Part shown: in pieces, positions 37,086 through 44,819 of the stretch
Position numbering within the stretch: position 1 is the first letter of the stretch
Layout: every line of letters starts with the position of its first letter
NCBI GenBank assembly: GCA_036626215.1
Contig: JAZKSG010000001.1
Location: 1-64,000 of the forward strand
Length of the DNA stretch: 64,000 nt
Source of the DNA: JAZKSG01 sp036626215
Lineage (GTDB): Archaea; Thermoplasmatota; E2; DHVEG-1
Direction: 5' to 3'
The notes under the pieces: model-generated
Databases searched by the model: none
What the model saw: the letters and a program-made list of their open reading frames with translations, nothing else
Told to the model about the DNA's origin: nothing
Translations under genes and position numbers: made by a program

Positions 37086-37967
37086 ATGGATGAAGATGAG
37101 CTTTTAGAGGATGAAGAGTTAGAGAAAGTGCTCTCACCGCACCCATTGTCTTTTATGGGGCTTCAATCTCTATGTATCTTTCTCCTAGTATGGGGCATCC
37201 TCCTAGGATGGTTAGTAAATTTTTCTGATTTTCGTGGTATTTTAAACTCAAATGAATGGTTTCCCGTTATGGTATGGGGGCTTGTATTATTGGTGGCAGG
37301 AGTAATAGCATCTTTAATCGCTATACGGTGGCGTATCTTTTTCTTTTACCTTGCTGTATTCGCCGCCGGCTTAGGTATAATGTTAGCTTTAGGATGGATG
37401 GATGCGGCAGGGGTCTTCATACCGTTCTACACCGCCTCTATATCTATACTCGGTTTTCTGATGGTGGAACTGTTTAGAAGAAGCCACAAATATATTATTT
37501 CAAACAAGAGGTTAAAATTCCAAGGCGGCATAGTCACCAAAGAGGAACGAACTATAAGATACGACAAAATATCAGATATAAACTCTAAACAAGGAATACT
37601 AGGGCAAATATTTGGTTTCGGAACGATAATCCCTATCAGTCAATCAGGTTTTGGACTAGGGAGCGATAAAACTTTTGCAGGTGGCGGAGTGGGCGGCGGT
37701 AAGAAATTAAACCTATTTGGTTTTGCAGGTGGAGGAAAAGAGGTAAATATACCAAGATCCCGAAGTTATTTTGAATTACACGGCATATATCCGTACAAAG
37801 AAGTAAAAAAACTAGTGGAAAAACTTGTACAGGAAAGAGAGATAACCCCTTATCAACAAGAACAGGTAGCTTTTCAAAAAGAACAGGTAGATGTACAAAA
37901 ACAAATGCGGGATCTACTTAAAATGCAGGACGAAAAAAAAGGCAACAGCGAAGAGGTAGAAGAATAA
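37086..37967 (+). CDS. bPH2 (DUF304) membrane protein with Gly-rich insertion
   Basis: A protein of 293 residues. About four helices fill residues 20-135. Then SHKYIISNKRLKFQGGIVTKEERTIRYDKISDINSKQGILGQIFGFGTIIP is the bacterial PH-like (bPH2) domain. Within it, around residues 200-220, a Gly-rich segment (FAGGGVGGGKK, FGFAGGGKEVN) interrupts the fold. The C-terminus is a Gln/Lys-rich coiled coil. The start codon immediately follows the previous stop. A role in membrane organisation is likely, but no activity is known. Confidence 0.85.
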   Translation: MDEDELLEDEELEKVLSPHPLSFMGLQSLCIFLLVWGILLGWLVNFSDFRGILNSNEWFPVMVWGLVLLVAGVIASLIAIRWRIFFFYLAVFAAGLGIMLALGWMDAAGVFIPFYTASISILGFLMVELFRRSHKYIISNKRLKFQGGIVTKEERTIRYDKISDINSKQGILGQIFGFGTIIPISQSGFGLGSDKTFAGGGVGGGKKLNLFGFAGGGKEVNIPRSRSYFELHGIYPYKEVKKLVEKLVQEREITPYQQEQVAFQKEQVDVQKQMRDLLKMQDEKKGNSEEVEE

Positions 37968-38028
37968 AAAAACAACACAAAGCAAAAAAACTAAAGTTAG
38001 CGTTTAGGATAGGTGACTATTTTTTTCT

Positions 38029-38535
38029 ATGGTTCCAAAAAAAATGTTTTTAACAAAGGGGCTAGGGAGAGATAAAAACAAACTGCAATCTTTCGAAATG
38101 GCTTTAAGAGACGCAGGTATAGAAAAATGCAACTTGGTAAGAGTTTCTAGTATCGTCCCACCCTCCTGTAAAATCATAAAAAAAGAAGACGGGATAAAAG
38201 AGATTACACCAGGTATGATAACATTCTGTGTTTTATGTAAAAATCAGACCAAAAAAAAAGATGAAACAATAGGTGCAGGAATAGGAGTTGCAACATCTAA
38301 TAAAAAAAATTTACATGGATATGTTGCTGAACAAACAGCCTACAATGAAGAATGTAGAAAGTTAGAAAAAAATGTAGAAAAAACAGCTAAAAAAATGCTT
38401 GCCACGACAGGCGCCATAAAGAAAGAGGGTTTTATGAAAAACAATAAACAAACAATTAACGCTACACAGATAGCTACATGCAAAAAAGAAGGTGTTTGGA
38501 CGACGGGTGTAGCCGCCGCTGTTTTTATAATATAG
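38029..38535 (+). CDS. pdaD: Pyruvoyl-dependent arginine decarboxylase
   Basis: A protein of 168 residues. NLVRVSSIVPPSCKII contains the autocleavage site: the chain breaks between S40 and S41, and S41 becomes the pyruvoyl group. GAGIGVATS and LHGYVAEQTAYNEE complete the family pattern. It makes agmatine, the first step of archaeal polyamine synthesis and also of agmatidine on tRNA-Ile. Followed after 77 bases by the PEP synthase gene. Confidence 0.93.
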   Translation: MVPKKMFLTKGLGRDKNKLQSFEMALRDAGIEKCNLVRVSSIVPPSCKIIKKEDGIKEITPGMITFCVLCKNQTKKKDETIGAGIGVATSNKKNLHGYVAEQTAYNEECRKLEKNVEKTAKKMLATTGAIKKEGFMKNNKQTINATQIATCKKEGVWTTGVAAAVFII

Positions 38536-38561
38536 TAATGTTCTATACTTATGAAGAAAGG

Positions 38562-38571
38562 TTTTATATAT
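38562..38571 (+). promoter_or_regulatory. TATA box for ppsA
   Basis: TTTTATATAT preceded by a purine-rich GAAAG (BRE-like), about 45 bases before the ATG at 38613. An AAGGAGTGA ribosome site lies between them. Confidence 0.55.
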
Positions 38572-38612
38572 GGTTTTTTCTTACCATGCTTCAACTAAGG
38601 AGTGAAGTTCAT

Positions 38613-41006
38613 ATGAAAAAAGTGTTCAATATTTGGTTCGAAGACCTAGGAATGAATGATGTCGCCTCTGTAGGTGGAAAAAATGCTTCTCTAGGTGAAA
38701 TGATTAGTGCACTCAAAGAAAAAGGAGTAAATGTTCCCTCTGGCTTTGCAGTAACAGCATATGCATACAAATACACCCTAGAAGAAGCAGGAGTAGATGA
38801 AAAAATCAAAGAAATACTCTCCGATCTTGACACACACGATGTCAACAACCTAAAAGAAAGAGGGCAGAAAGTAAGGGAATTAATAAAAAACACCCCGCTA
38901 CCAGAGGATCTACGTGAGGATATAAAAAAACATTATAAAGGGATGGAAGAACGATACGGTGAAAACGTTGATGTAGCAGTAAGAAGTAGTGCTACAGCAG
39001 AAGACCTTCCAGATGCCAGTTTCGCAGGACAACAAGAAACATATCTAAACGTAACCGGAGAAGAAGAACTATTAAAAAAAGTCCGTGAATGCTTCGCATC
39101 ACTCTTTACCAACAGAGCAATATCATACAGAGAAGACAAAGGGTTCGACCATTTCGATGTATATCTCTCAGTAGGCATACAGAAAATGATTAGATCAGAC
39201 TTGGCAAGCAGCGGAGTTATGTTTTCAATAGACACAGAAAGTGGATTTGAAGACGCCGTATTTATAACCGGAGCATGGGGGCTCGGAGAAAACGTTGTAC
39301 AAGGAACAGTCAATCCAGATCAGTTCTACGTTTTCAAACCTACACTTAAAGAGGGATATCGACCAGTAGTGGAAAAGAAACTAGGTAGCAAAGAAAAAAA
39401 GATGATCTACTCAGAGGAAGGCACAAAAAATATAGATGTTGATCAAGAAGAGAGAGATAAATTTGTAATCAACGATGATGAAATACTACAGCTTGCTAAA
39501 TGGGCCTGTGCCATTGAAGACCACTATGAAAAGCCAATGGATATAGAATGGGCAAAAGACGGGGAAACTGGTGAGCTCTTCATAGTTCAAGCTAGACCCG
39601 AGACAGTTCACAGTCAAAAAGATGCTGCAACTTTAGAAACATATGTTCTTGAAGAAAAAAGCGACATTATAGCAGAAGGAGAAGCAGTAGGAAGCAAAAT
39701 AGGAAAAGGAAAAGTAAACGTGATAGAAAGCGCCGAAAACATAGATCAATTCAAAAAAGGACAAGTTCTAGTTACCGATATGACCGACCCGGATTGGGAA
39801 CCAATAATGAAAATCGCCGGAGCAATCGTCACCAACAGCGGAGGGAGAACCTGTCATGCAGCAATCATAAGCCGTGAACTCGGAATCCCCTGTGTTATAG
39901 GGACAGAAAACGGTACAGAAAAAATTAAAGATGGAGAAGAGGTAACCGTAGACTGCAGCGAAGGAGTAGGAAGAATCTACGAAGGAGGACTTAACTTCAG
40001 AGTGGATAAAACACACTTGGAAGAGATACCAGATACCAAAACACAAATTCTAATGAATGTTGGAACGCCAGAAAAAGCATTTCAACAAGGACAGATTCCA
40101 AACGACGGAGTAGGGCTTGCAAGAGAGGAATTCATCATAAACAGCCACATAGGCATACATCCATTAGCATTACTACAATATAAAGAACTGAAAAAGAAAG
40201 CAAAAAACGATGAAAAAATCGCAGAAGTAATCAAAAAGATAGATGAAAAAACCAAAGGATACGAAGACAAAGAAAAATTTTTCATAGACAAACTAACAAG
40301 AGGAATAGCAAAAATCGCTTCAGCATTCTACCCACGAGACGTCATAGTCCGAATGAGTGACTTCAAAACCAACGAATACGCAAACCTAATAGGCGGATAC
40401 CTGTACGAACCCGAAGAACACAACCCGATGATAGGGTGGAGAGGTGCCAGCAGATATTATGACGAAAAATTCAAACCAGCATACGGGCTCGAATGTCAAG
40501 CTATCAAAAAAGCAAGAGATGAAATGGGGCTCACCAATATCAAGCCAATGATACCGTTCTGCCGTACGCCAGAAGAAGGGAAAAAAGTCATAGAAACAAT
40601 GGAAGAATTCGGATTGAAACAAGGTGAAAACGACCTGGAGATCTACGTAATGTGTGAAATACCAAGCAACGTAGTAGTAGCAGACCAGTTCGCAGAAATA
40701 TTCGACGGATTCAGCATAGGGAGCAACGACCTCACACAGCTAACACTAGGGCTAGACCGTGACTCAGATCTCGTAGCACACATATTTGATGAAAGACAAG
40801 ACGCCGTAAAAAGACTAGTAAAACAAGTAATAGAAACCGCCCACAACCATGAACCAAGACGAAAAGTTGGAATATGTGGACAAGCACCGTCTGATTTCCC
40901 AGAATTCGCAGAATACCTAGTAGAGTGCGGAATAGACAGTATCAGTTTAAATCCCGACACAGTCGTCAAAACCCGACTGACGATAGCAGACGCAGAAAAA
41001 AACTAA
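38613..41006 (+). CDS. ppsA: Phosphoenolpyruvate synthase (pyruvate, water dikinase)
   Basis: A protein of 797 residues from the ATG at 38613 (AAGGAG upstream); a longer frame through pdaD was rejected. The ATP-grasp part opens with VGGKNASLGEM and carries VAVRSSATAEDLPDASFAGQQE. The swivelling domain has GGRTCHAAIISRELGIPCVIG with phospho-His at 415. The C-terminal TIM barrel holds SIGSNDLTQLTLGLDRD and CGQAPSD. It makes PEP from pyruvate for gluconeogenesis, suited to growth on amino acids, or can run the other way in some archaea. Confidence 0.95.
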   Translation: MKKVFNIWFEDLGMNDVASVGGKNASLGEMISALKEKGVNVPSGFAVTAYAYKYTLEEAGVDEKIKEILSDLDTHDVNNLKERGQKVRELIKNTPLPEDLREDIKKHYKGMEERYGENVDVAVRSSATAEDLPDASFAGQQETYLNVTGEEELLKKVRECFASLFTNRAISYREDKGFDHFDVYLSVGIQKMIRSDLASSGVMFSIDTESGFEDAVFITGAWGLGENVVQGTVNPDQFYVFKPTLKEGYRPVVEKKLGSKEKKMIYSEEGTKNIDVDQEERDKFVINDDEILQLAKWACAIEDHYEKPMDIEWAKDGETGELFIVQARPETVHSQKDAATLETYVLEEKSDIIAEGEAVGSKIGKGKVNVIESAENIDQFKKGQVLVTDMTDPDWEPIMKIAGAIVTNSGGRTCHAAIISRELGIPCVIGTENGTEKIKDGEEVTVDCSEGVGRIYEGGLNFRVDKTHLEEIPDTKTQILMNVGTPEKAFQQGQIPNDGVGLAREEFIINSHIGIHPLALLQYKELKKKAKNDEKIAEVIKKIDEKTKGYEDKEKFFIDKLTRGIAKIASAFYPRDVIVRMSDFKTNEYANLIGGYLYEPEEHNPMIGWRGASRYYDEKFKPAYGLECQAIKKARDEMGLTNIKPMIPFCRTPEEGKKVIETMEEFGLKQGENDLEIYVMCEIPSNVVVADQFAEIFDGFSIGSNDLTQLTLGLDRDSDLVAHIFDERQDAVKRLVKQVIETAHNHEPRRKVGICGQAPSDFPEFAEYLVECGIDSISLNPDTVVKTRLTIADAEKN

Positions 41007-41112
41007 AATAAAAAAAAATACAACATTTTCTTTTTTTCTCTATTTTTTTAAACATTTTAAAATAGGATAAACTTTTATGTTACATACTATGTTTCTTTTT
41101 TTATAGAGAATC

Positions 41113-41715
41113 ATGAAAATTATTCCAGTGATACATCTGCAGAAAAGAAAAATATTTGACCACCATAACGGCAAGAATATAGATTTAGAACAAATTTTAT
41201 CAGAGATAAAAGAAAACAAAGAATTATATCTCCTAGACTGGGATGCATTAGAAAAAAGTCGACCCAACCTCTGCATATATCAACGATTTTCCTCAATCTT
41301 TAACCTATGGGTTGACTCTGGTGTACAAACCATGGGAGACACGGTAGATGTTTTAACCGCAGGAGCAGAAAAACTTGTTTTTAGAAGAAAAATATGGCCG
41401 AGTCTAAACTTCAAAGATATCAAAGAAATCACGGATAACGAAATATATAATAAGATAGAATTTGGCAAACACGTCGGAAATAGATTTGAGATACCGACAC
41501 ACAACGATGTCGACGGTTTAGTGATTATGGAAAGCCGCAGAGAGCTTGAAGAAGACTACAAAGCGATTAATTTATTGAAAACACTTGCAGAGAAACAAAA
41601 AATATTTTGTTATGAAAACAACAGCGATAACGTTCGCTACTGGGAAGATAGAGATATAAAAGGTTTATTAGTTGATTTTAAAGATTTTAAAAGGATAAAA
41701 AAATATGGCGACTGA
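41113..41715 (+). CDS. HisA-like TIM-barrel protein related to proFAR isomerase
   Basis: A protein of 200 residues. MKIIPVIHLQKRKI at the start resembles the HisA beginning, LWVDSGVQTMGDTVDVLTAGAEKLVF the middle. The catalytic pattern of true HisA is not clear and the protein is shorter than HisA (about 240). It fits the uncharacterised archaeal group related to HisA. It overlaps the DUF2240 gene by 11 bases. Confidence 0.75.
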   Translation: MKIIPVIHLQKRKIFDHHNGKNIDLEQILSEIKENKELYLLDWDALEKSRPNLCIYQRFSSIFNLWVDSGVQTMGDTVDVLTAGAEKLVFRRKIWPSLNFKDIKEITDNEIYNKIEFGKHVGNRFEIPTHNDVDGLVIMESRRELEEDYKAINLLKTLAEKQKIFCYENNSDNVRYWEDRDIKGLLVDFKDFKRIKKYGD

Positions 41716-42202
41716 AGAAAAAAACATTATAGCTTTTCTGTTTAAAAGAAGTGGTAAAGAAAAACTTGAGGTTTCAGAGTTTTATCTACCAATGTCTATG
41801 GAACTAAAATGGTGTAAACCCCAACAGGCTAAAAAATTTGTTCAAAACTCATTAGAAAAAAACTTGTTAGAAAAAGAAAAAGGTCTGTTAAAACCAGGTT
41901 TTGACATCGAAAAAGTGGACATCCCTGTGGGCTTCCAACCCTCAGATGGTTTTTTTGAAACATCTAATAGAGAAAACAAAGAAGAAAGTGAAAACAGTTT
42001 TTTGGACTCAGTTATAAACAAAATTAGTGAAAAATCGGATGAAAAAACCGAAGTTTTAAGAAGCGAAATTAAAGCGTATGCTAATAAAAAAAATATTTTT
42101 CCAGAGGTTGCAGCTTTAATTAAAGCCAAAGAATATAAAGTCTCCATTAAAGAATTTGAAGAAAGCCTTGAAAAACTGATTTTTAAAGAAAATAAAGAAT
42201 AA
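41705..42202 (+). CDS. DUF2240 family protein
   Basis: A protein of 165 residues. The N-terminal FKRSGKEKLEVSEFYLPMSMELKWCKPQQAKKFVQNSLEKNLLEKE looks like a winged helix, with VAALIKAKEYKVSIKEFEESLEKLIF at the end, a pattern of archaeal DUF2240. Function is unknown. The end overlaps the convergent permease gene by 20 bases. Confidence 0.8.
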   Translation: MATEEKNIIAFLFKRSGKEKLEVSEFYLPMSMELKWCKPQQAKKFVQNSLEKNLLEKEKGLLKPGFDIEKVDIPVGFQPSDGFFETSNRENKEESENSFLDSVINKISEKSDEKTEVLRSEIKAYANKKNIFPEVAALIKAKEYKVSIKEFEESLEKLIFKENKE

Positions 42203-43547
42203 TTGGAAATAACAAGATCCCCATACAATGGCTTCGGCGTACACCCCACAACACTGGGATCAAACCAATTATTGTGGCAACTAAGAGTACTAAAAGTCCA
42301 ACTATGCCTGTGAATAGGAAAACTAAAGTTGTTACAAAAAGTATTGTTAGGATAACTAAAGGCTGATAAGGTATTTTTGAGAAATGTTTAGCAAAAAATA
42401 TACCTGTTTTCAAGGTGGAAAAATAAGATAAAACACCAGCAAGTAGGACAGCTATCATCAAAAAAGAGAGATTAGAGGGTAATAGTAAGCTACTCCACTC
42501 TTCTATTGAAACTAGTTCTGCCGCTGCTATAGCAGCTCCACTCCTCGGCCTCAAAATCACGAAAAGCATTACCACTACAAAAAAGGCACATGCAGTGTTT
42601 ACAGCGGATAACGTAGTGATAGTCTGTTTTTTGTTAGAATCATCCGTATTTTCGCCTCCAGTTTTACCTCGCGCGTTCATAGCTATAACAGTTCCAGTAG
42701 CAGAAGTAATACCTGGTATAATAGAGACTAATATACCCCCTAAACTACCCGTTATAACAGATATTATTGACGATTTTTTGGTTTTTTTATCAAAATTTGG
42801 TTCTGAAATTGACTGCGTAGGTATATCCGGGTTGTTTTTTAGAGAATGTATTAGAGTTGATATACCAAAAAGACCGGTTAATGCAGGGAAAAGTACAGGT
42901 GATTGAAGACCTATCGGTGAATCAACTGTTAACTCAAATACTACTACACCGAAGATGCCGGATAAAAAGAAGAGAAACGCTGCGAATGCCATCCCGAGAA
43001 AATAAGGTTTTTTTCCTTTTAGGTTGAAATCAGTAATTTTTCCTTTCTCTGTTAATATCATTATTATGGTTATGCAGATTAGAACCCATAGCATGTTGTC
43101 TTTTATCGTTTCATATAGATAGATTGGTTCTCCTATCACAAAGCGGACGGGTAGGAGGAGCAAAAAACAGAAAAATATGGCGCCTAAACTTCCGGTGGCT
43201 GAGAAAAAGACTCCTTCATATGCTTTTCCTTTTAGAAGTAAGGTATGGGCAGGTAGAACAGATAATGCTGTGTCGGCGTCTGGAGCACCCAGGAAGGAGG
43301 ATGGAATATAATCGTGAAATGTATGGGAGATGCTAACACTAGTGATGAATATTGCTATCAATAACAAAATGAAGCTCTCTGTCAACCCTTGTTGATACAA
43401 AAATGTTAAAGAACCTACTATAACCCCAGAAAGAGAAAGTAAGATAAGAGAGATATTGTTTACATGCAACCCCGGTAGCAGCCCAGTTGCTATACCTGTT
43501 ATCACACCAAAGATACAGAAAATACAAACTAAAAATAGATCTATCAT
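42183..43547 (-). CDS. TctA-like (DUF112) membrane permease
   Basis: A protein of 454 residues with about ten hydrophobic segments. The opening ITGIATGLLPGLHVNNISL and the second-half GGILVSIIPGITSATGTVIAMNAR form the paired G-x-x-P-G loops of the TctA/DUF112 family, suggesting an internal duplication. No tctB or substrate-binding partner is nearby. Substrate is unknown. GGTGA precedes the ATG. Confidence 0.85.
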   Translation of the reverse strand: MIDLFLVCIFCIFGVITGIATGLLPGLHVNNISLILLSLSGVIVGSLTFLYQQGLTESFILLLIAIFITSVSISHTFHDYIPSSFLGAPDADTALSVLPAHTLLLKGKAYEGVFFSATGSLGAIFFCFLLLLPVRFVIGEPIYLYETIKDNMLWVLICITIIMILTEKGKITDFNLKGKKPYFLGMAFAAFLFFLSGIFGVVVFELTVDSPIGLQSPVLFPALTGLFGISTLIHSLKNNPDIPTQSISEPNFDKKTKKSSIISVITGSLGGILVSIIPGITSATGTVIAMNARGKTGGENTDDSNKKQTITTLSAVNTACAFFVVVMLFVILRPRSGAAIAAAELVSIEEWSSLLLPSNLSFLMIAVLLAGVLSYFSTLKTGIFFAKHFSKIPYQPLVILTILFVTTLVFLFTGIVGLLVLLVATIIGLIPVLWGVRRSHCMGILLFPIILYFL

Positions 43548-43571
43548 TGTTAATCACCAAACAAAATAATG

Positions 43572-44210
43572 TTACACTTGTTTCAGCTGAGTGTTTTTTA
43601 TTTCGTATCTAAACTGTTTTTTGTTAAAAGAGAAGGTGCCTGTTAAGTAGATTTTTTGTCCTTTGTTGTGTATCTGTTTTGTATCATTTGGTATATGTAT
43701 AGGAAGAAGATAGGTTTCGTTTGCATCAGTCAGATATAGATAGTCTTCATCTGCTTCTTTTATTATCCCTCTGGTTTGTATTTGTAGTCCTTCATAATGT
43801 GAGGGTTTTGTTGCAAGCTCCCATAGTGGTGTTTCGATTTTGTTCCATTTTTTTATAATTTTTATATTTCTGTTATTATCTACTATTATTTCCATCTCGT
43901 TTTGATATTTTTGAACTTCACCTGTAACCTCTATTTGGTCTCCAAAATCCAGGTTTAGAGGTGTTTCAAGAAATAATTTAACCGTGTTCTCTTCTTTTTT
44001 TATAGTTACTATTTGGTTTCCGTAGGAAGTCAAGTAATATTCTTTTACTCTTCCATTGGTGGTTATTCTTTTTCCTTCATGTTCCTGTATTTCTCCCAGA
44101 TCTATCTTTGTGGGTTGGGTTAGTGTTGATATTGTATATAATATTGTTATTCCAATAATTGCAAAGACTATTAGTAGGTATTTTGGGTTTATTGTCTTTC
44201 TGAAATTCAT
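43572..44210 (-). CDS. Membrane-anchored protein with two OB-fold domains
   Basis: A protein of 212 residues. One N-terminal helix (YLLIVFAIIGITILYTISTL) anchors it, and the rest lies outside. KIDLGEIQEHEGKRITTNGRV...FGDQIEVTGEVQKYQNEMEI and TKPSHYEGLQIQTRGIIK...KGQKIYLTGTF are two OB-like units, resembling nucleic-acid-binding OB folds. It could bind extracellular DNA or oligosaccharide. It is 24 bases upstream of the TctA-like gene on the same strand. Confidence 0.75.
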   Translation of the reverse strand: MNFRKTINPKYLLIVFAIIGITILYTISTLTQPTKIDLGEIQEHEGKRITTNGRVKEYYLTSYGNQIVTIKKEENTVKLFLETPLNLDFGDQIEVTGEVQKYQNEMEIIVDNNRNIKIIKKWNKIETPLWELATKPSHYEGLQIQTRGIIKEADEDYLYLTDANETYLLPIHIPNDTKQIHNKGQKIYLTGTFSFNKKQFRYEIKNTQLKQV

Positions 44211-44280
44211 TTAAACTCATATTTAAATATTAATTGTATTATTAAAATTATCTATTATTTATGTTGATGTTTTGGGAAAG

Positions 44281-44323
44281 GTTTATATGCACCTTATCCT
44301 TAATCTGTTAACGATTGTTAACG
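44281..44323 (+). promoter_or_regulatory. hsp20 promoter with phased GTTAACG repeats
   Basis: A TATA element GTTTATATG at 44281-44289 follows purine-rich GGGAAAG. Two copies of GTTAACG lie at 44307-44313 and 44317-44323, exactly 10 bases apart, at the predicted transcript start. Each contains the palindrome GTTAAC. This is a good candidate operator for a heat-shock repressor. Confidence 0.5.
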
Positions 44324-44335
44324 AAGTGGTGAGTG

Positions 44336-44710
44336 ATGACTATAAAATATGGAAACAACGGAGAAACAACAAGCTTAAACACCTTATCAGAAAAAAAGCT
44401 ATACGAGATTATAGAAGAAGTTAGAAACAAATTAAGTGATATAGATTCAGCTCAAAATAAAATAAAAGCTAATTATGATATCATAGAAACAGATAGAGAA
44501 ATCAATCTTACTATGAATCTCCCTGAGCCTAACAAACAAGATATAGATATAAAAACAACAGAAAGCAGTATAAAAATAGTTATTTTCACTCCAAAAAAAA
44601 TACTAAAGGAAAACATAGAACTACCTCTGAAGATAAAACCAAAAGAGACAAAGGCAACATATAAAAATGGTGTGCTTGATTTATCTTTAAAACGTAAAAA
44701 CAAAAAATGA
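44336..44710 (+). CDS. hsp20: Hsp20/alpha-crystallin-type small chaperone
   Basis: A protein of 124 residues from the ATG at 44336; an adjacent in-frame GTG is possible. The alpha-crystallin core runs YDIIETDREINLTMNLPE...IDIKTTESSIKIV...KATYKNGVLDLSLKRK; the GVLDLSL end matches the family motif. The C-terminal IxI motif is not evident. It prevents aggregation of unfolded proteins. The Cdc48 ATPase gene is next, giving a proteostasis pair. Confidence 0.85.
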   Translation: MTIKYGNNGETTSLNTLSEKKLYEIIEEVRNKLSDIDSAQNKIKANYDIIETDREINLTMNLPEPNKQDIDIKTTESSIKIVIFTPKKILKENIELPLKIKPKETKATYKNGVLDLSLKRKNKK

Positions 44711-44768
44711 AAAAATTGAATAGCAAAGAAAATGTTGATATTTTTTAGGAAATTAATAGGTAGAAAAA

Positions 44769-44778
44769 TTTATATTAT
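44769..44778 (+). promoter_or_regulatory. TATA box for cdc48
   Basis: TTTATATTAT with an upstream AGAAAAA purine run, about 45 bases before the ATG at 44820, so cdc48 has its own promoter after hsp20. Confidence 0.5.
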
Positions 44779-44819
44779 ATAGATAATTGTTTGAAAGGAA
44801 ATCTGGTGGAATCATTAAA

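Noticed and set aside
38478..38612. N-terminal extension of PEP synthase
   Set aside because: It reads through the end of pdaD and the promoter; the ATG at 38613 has a TATA box and AAGGAG upstream and matches the family start.
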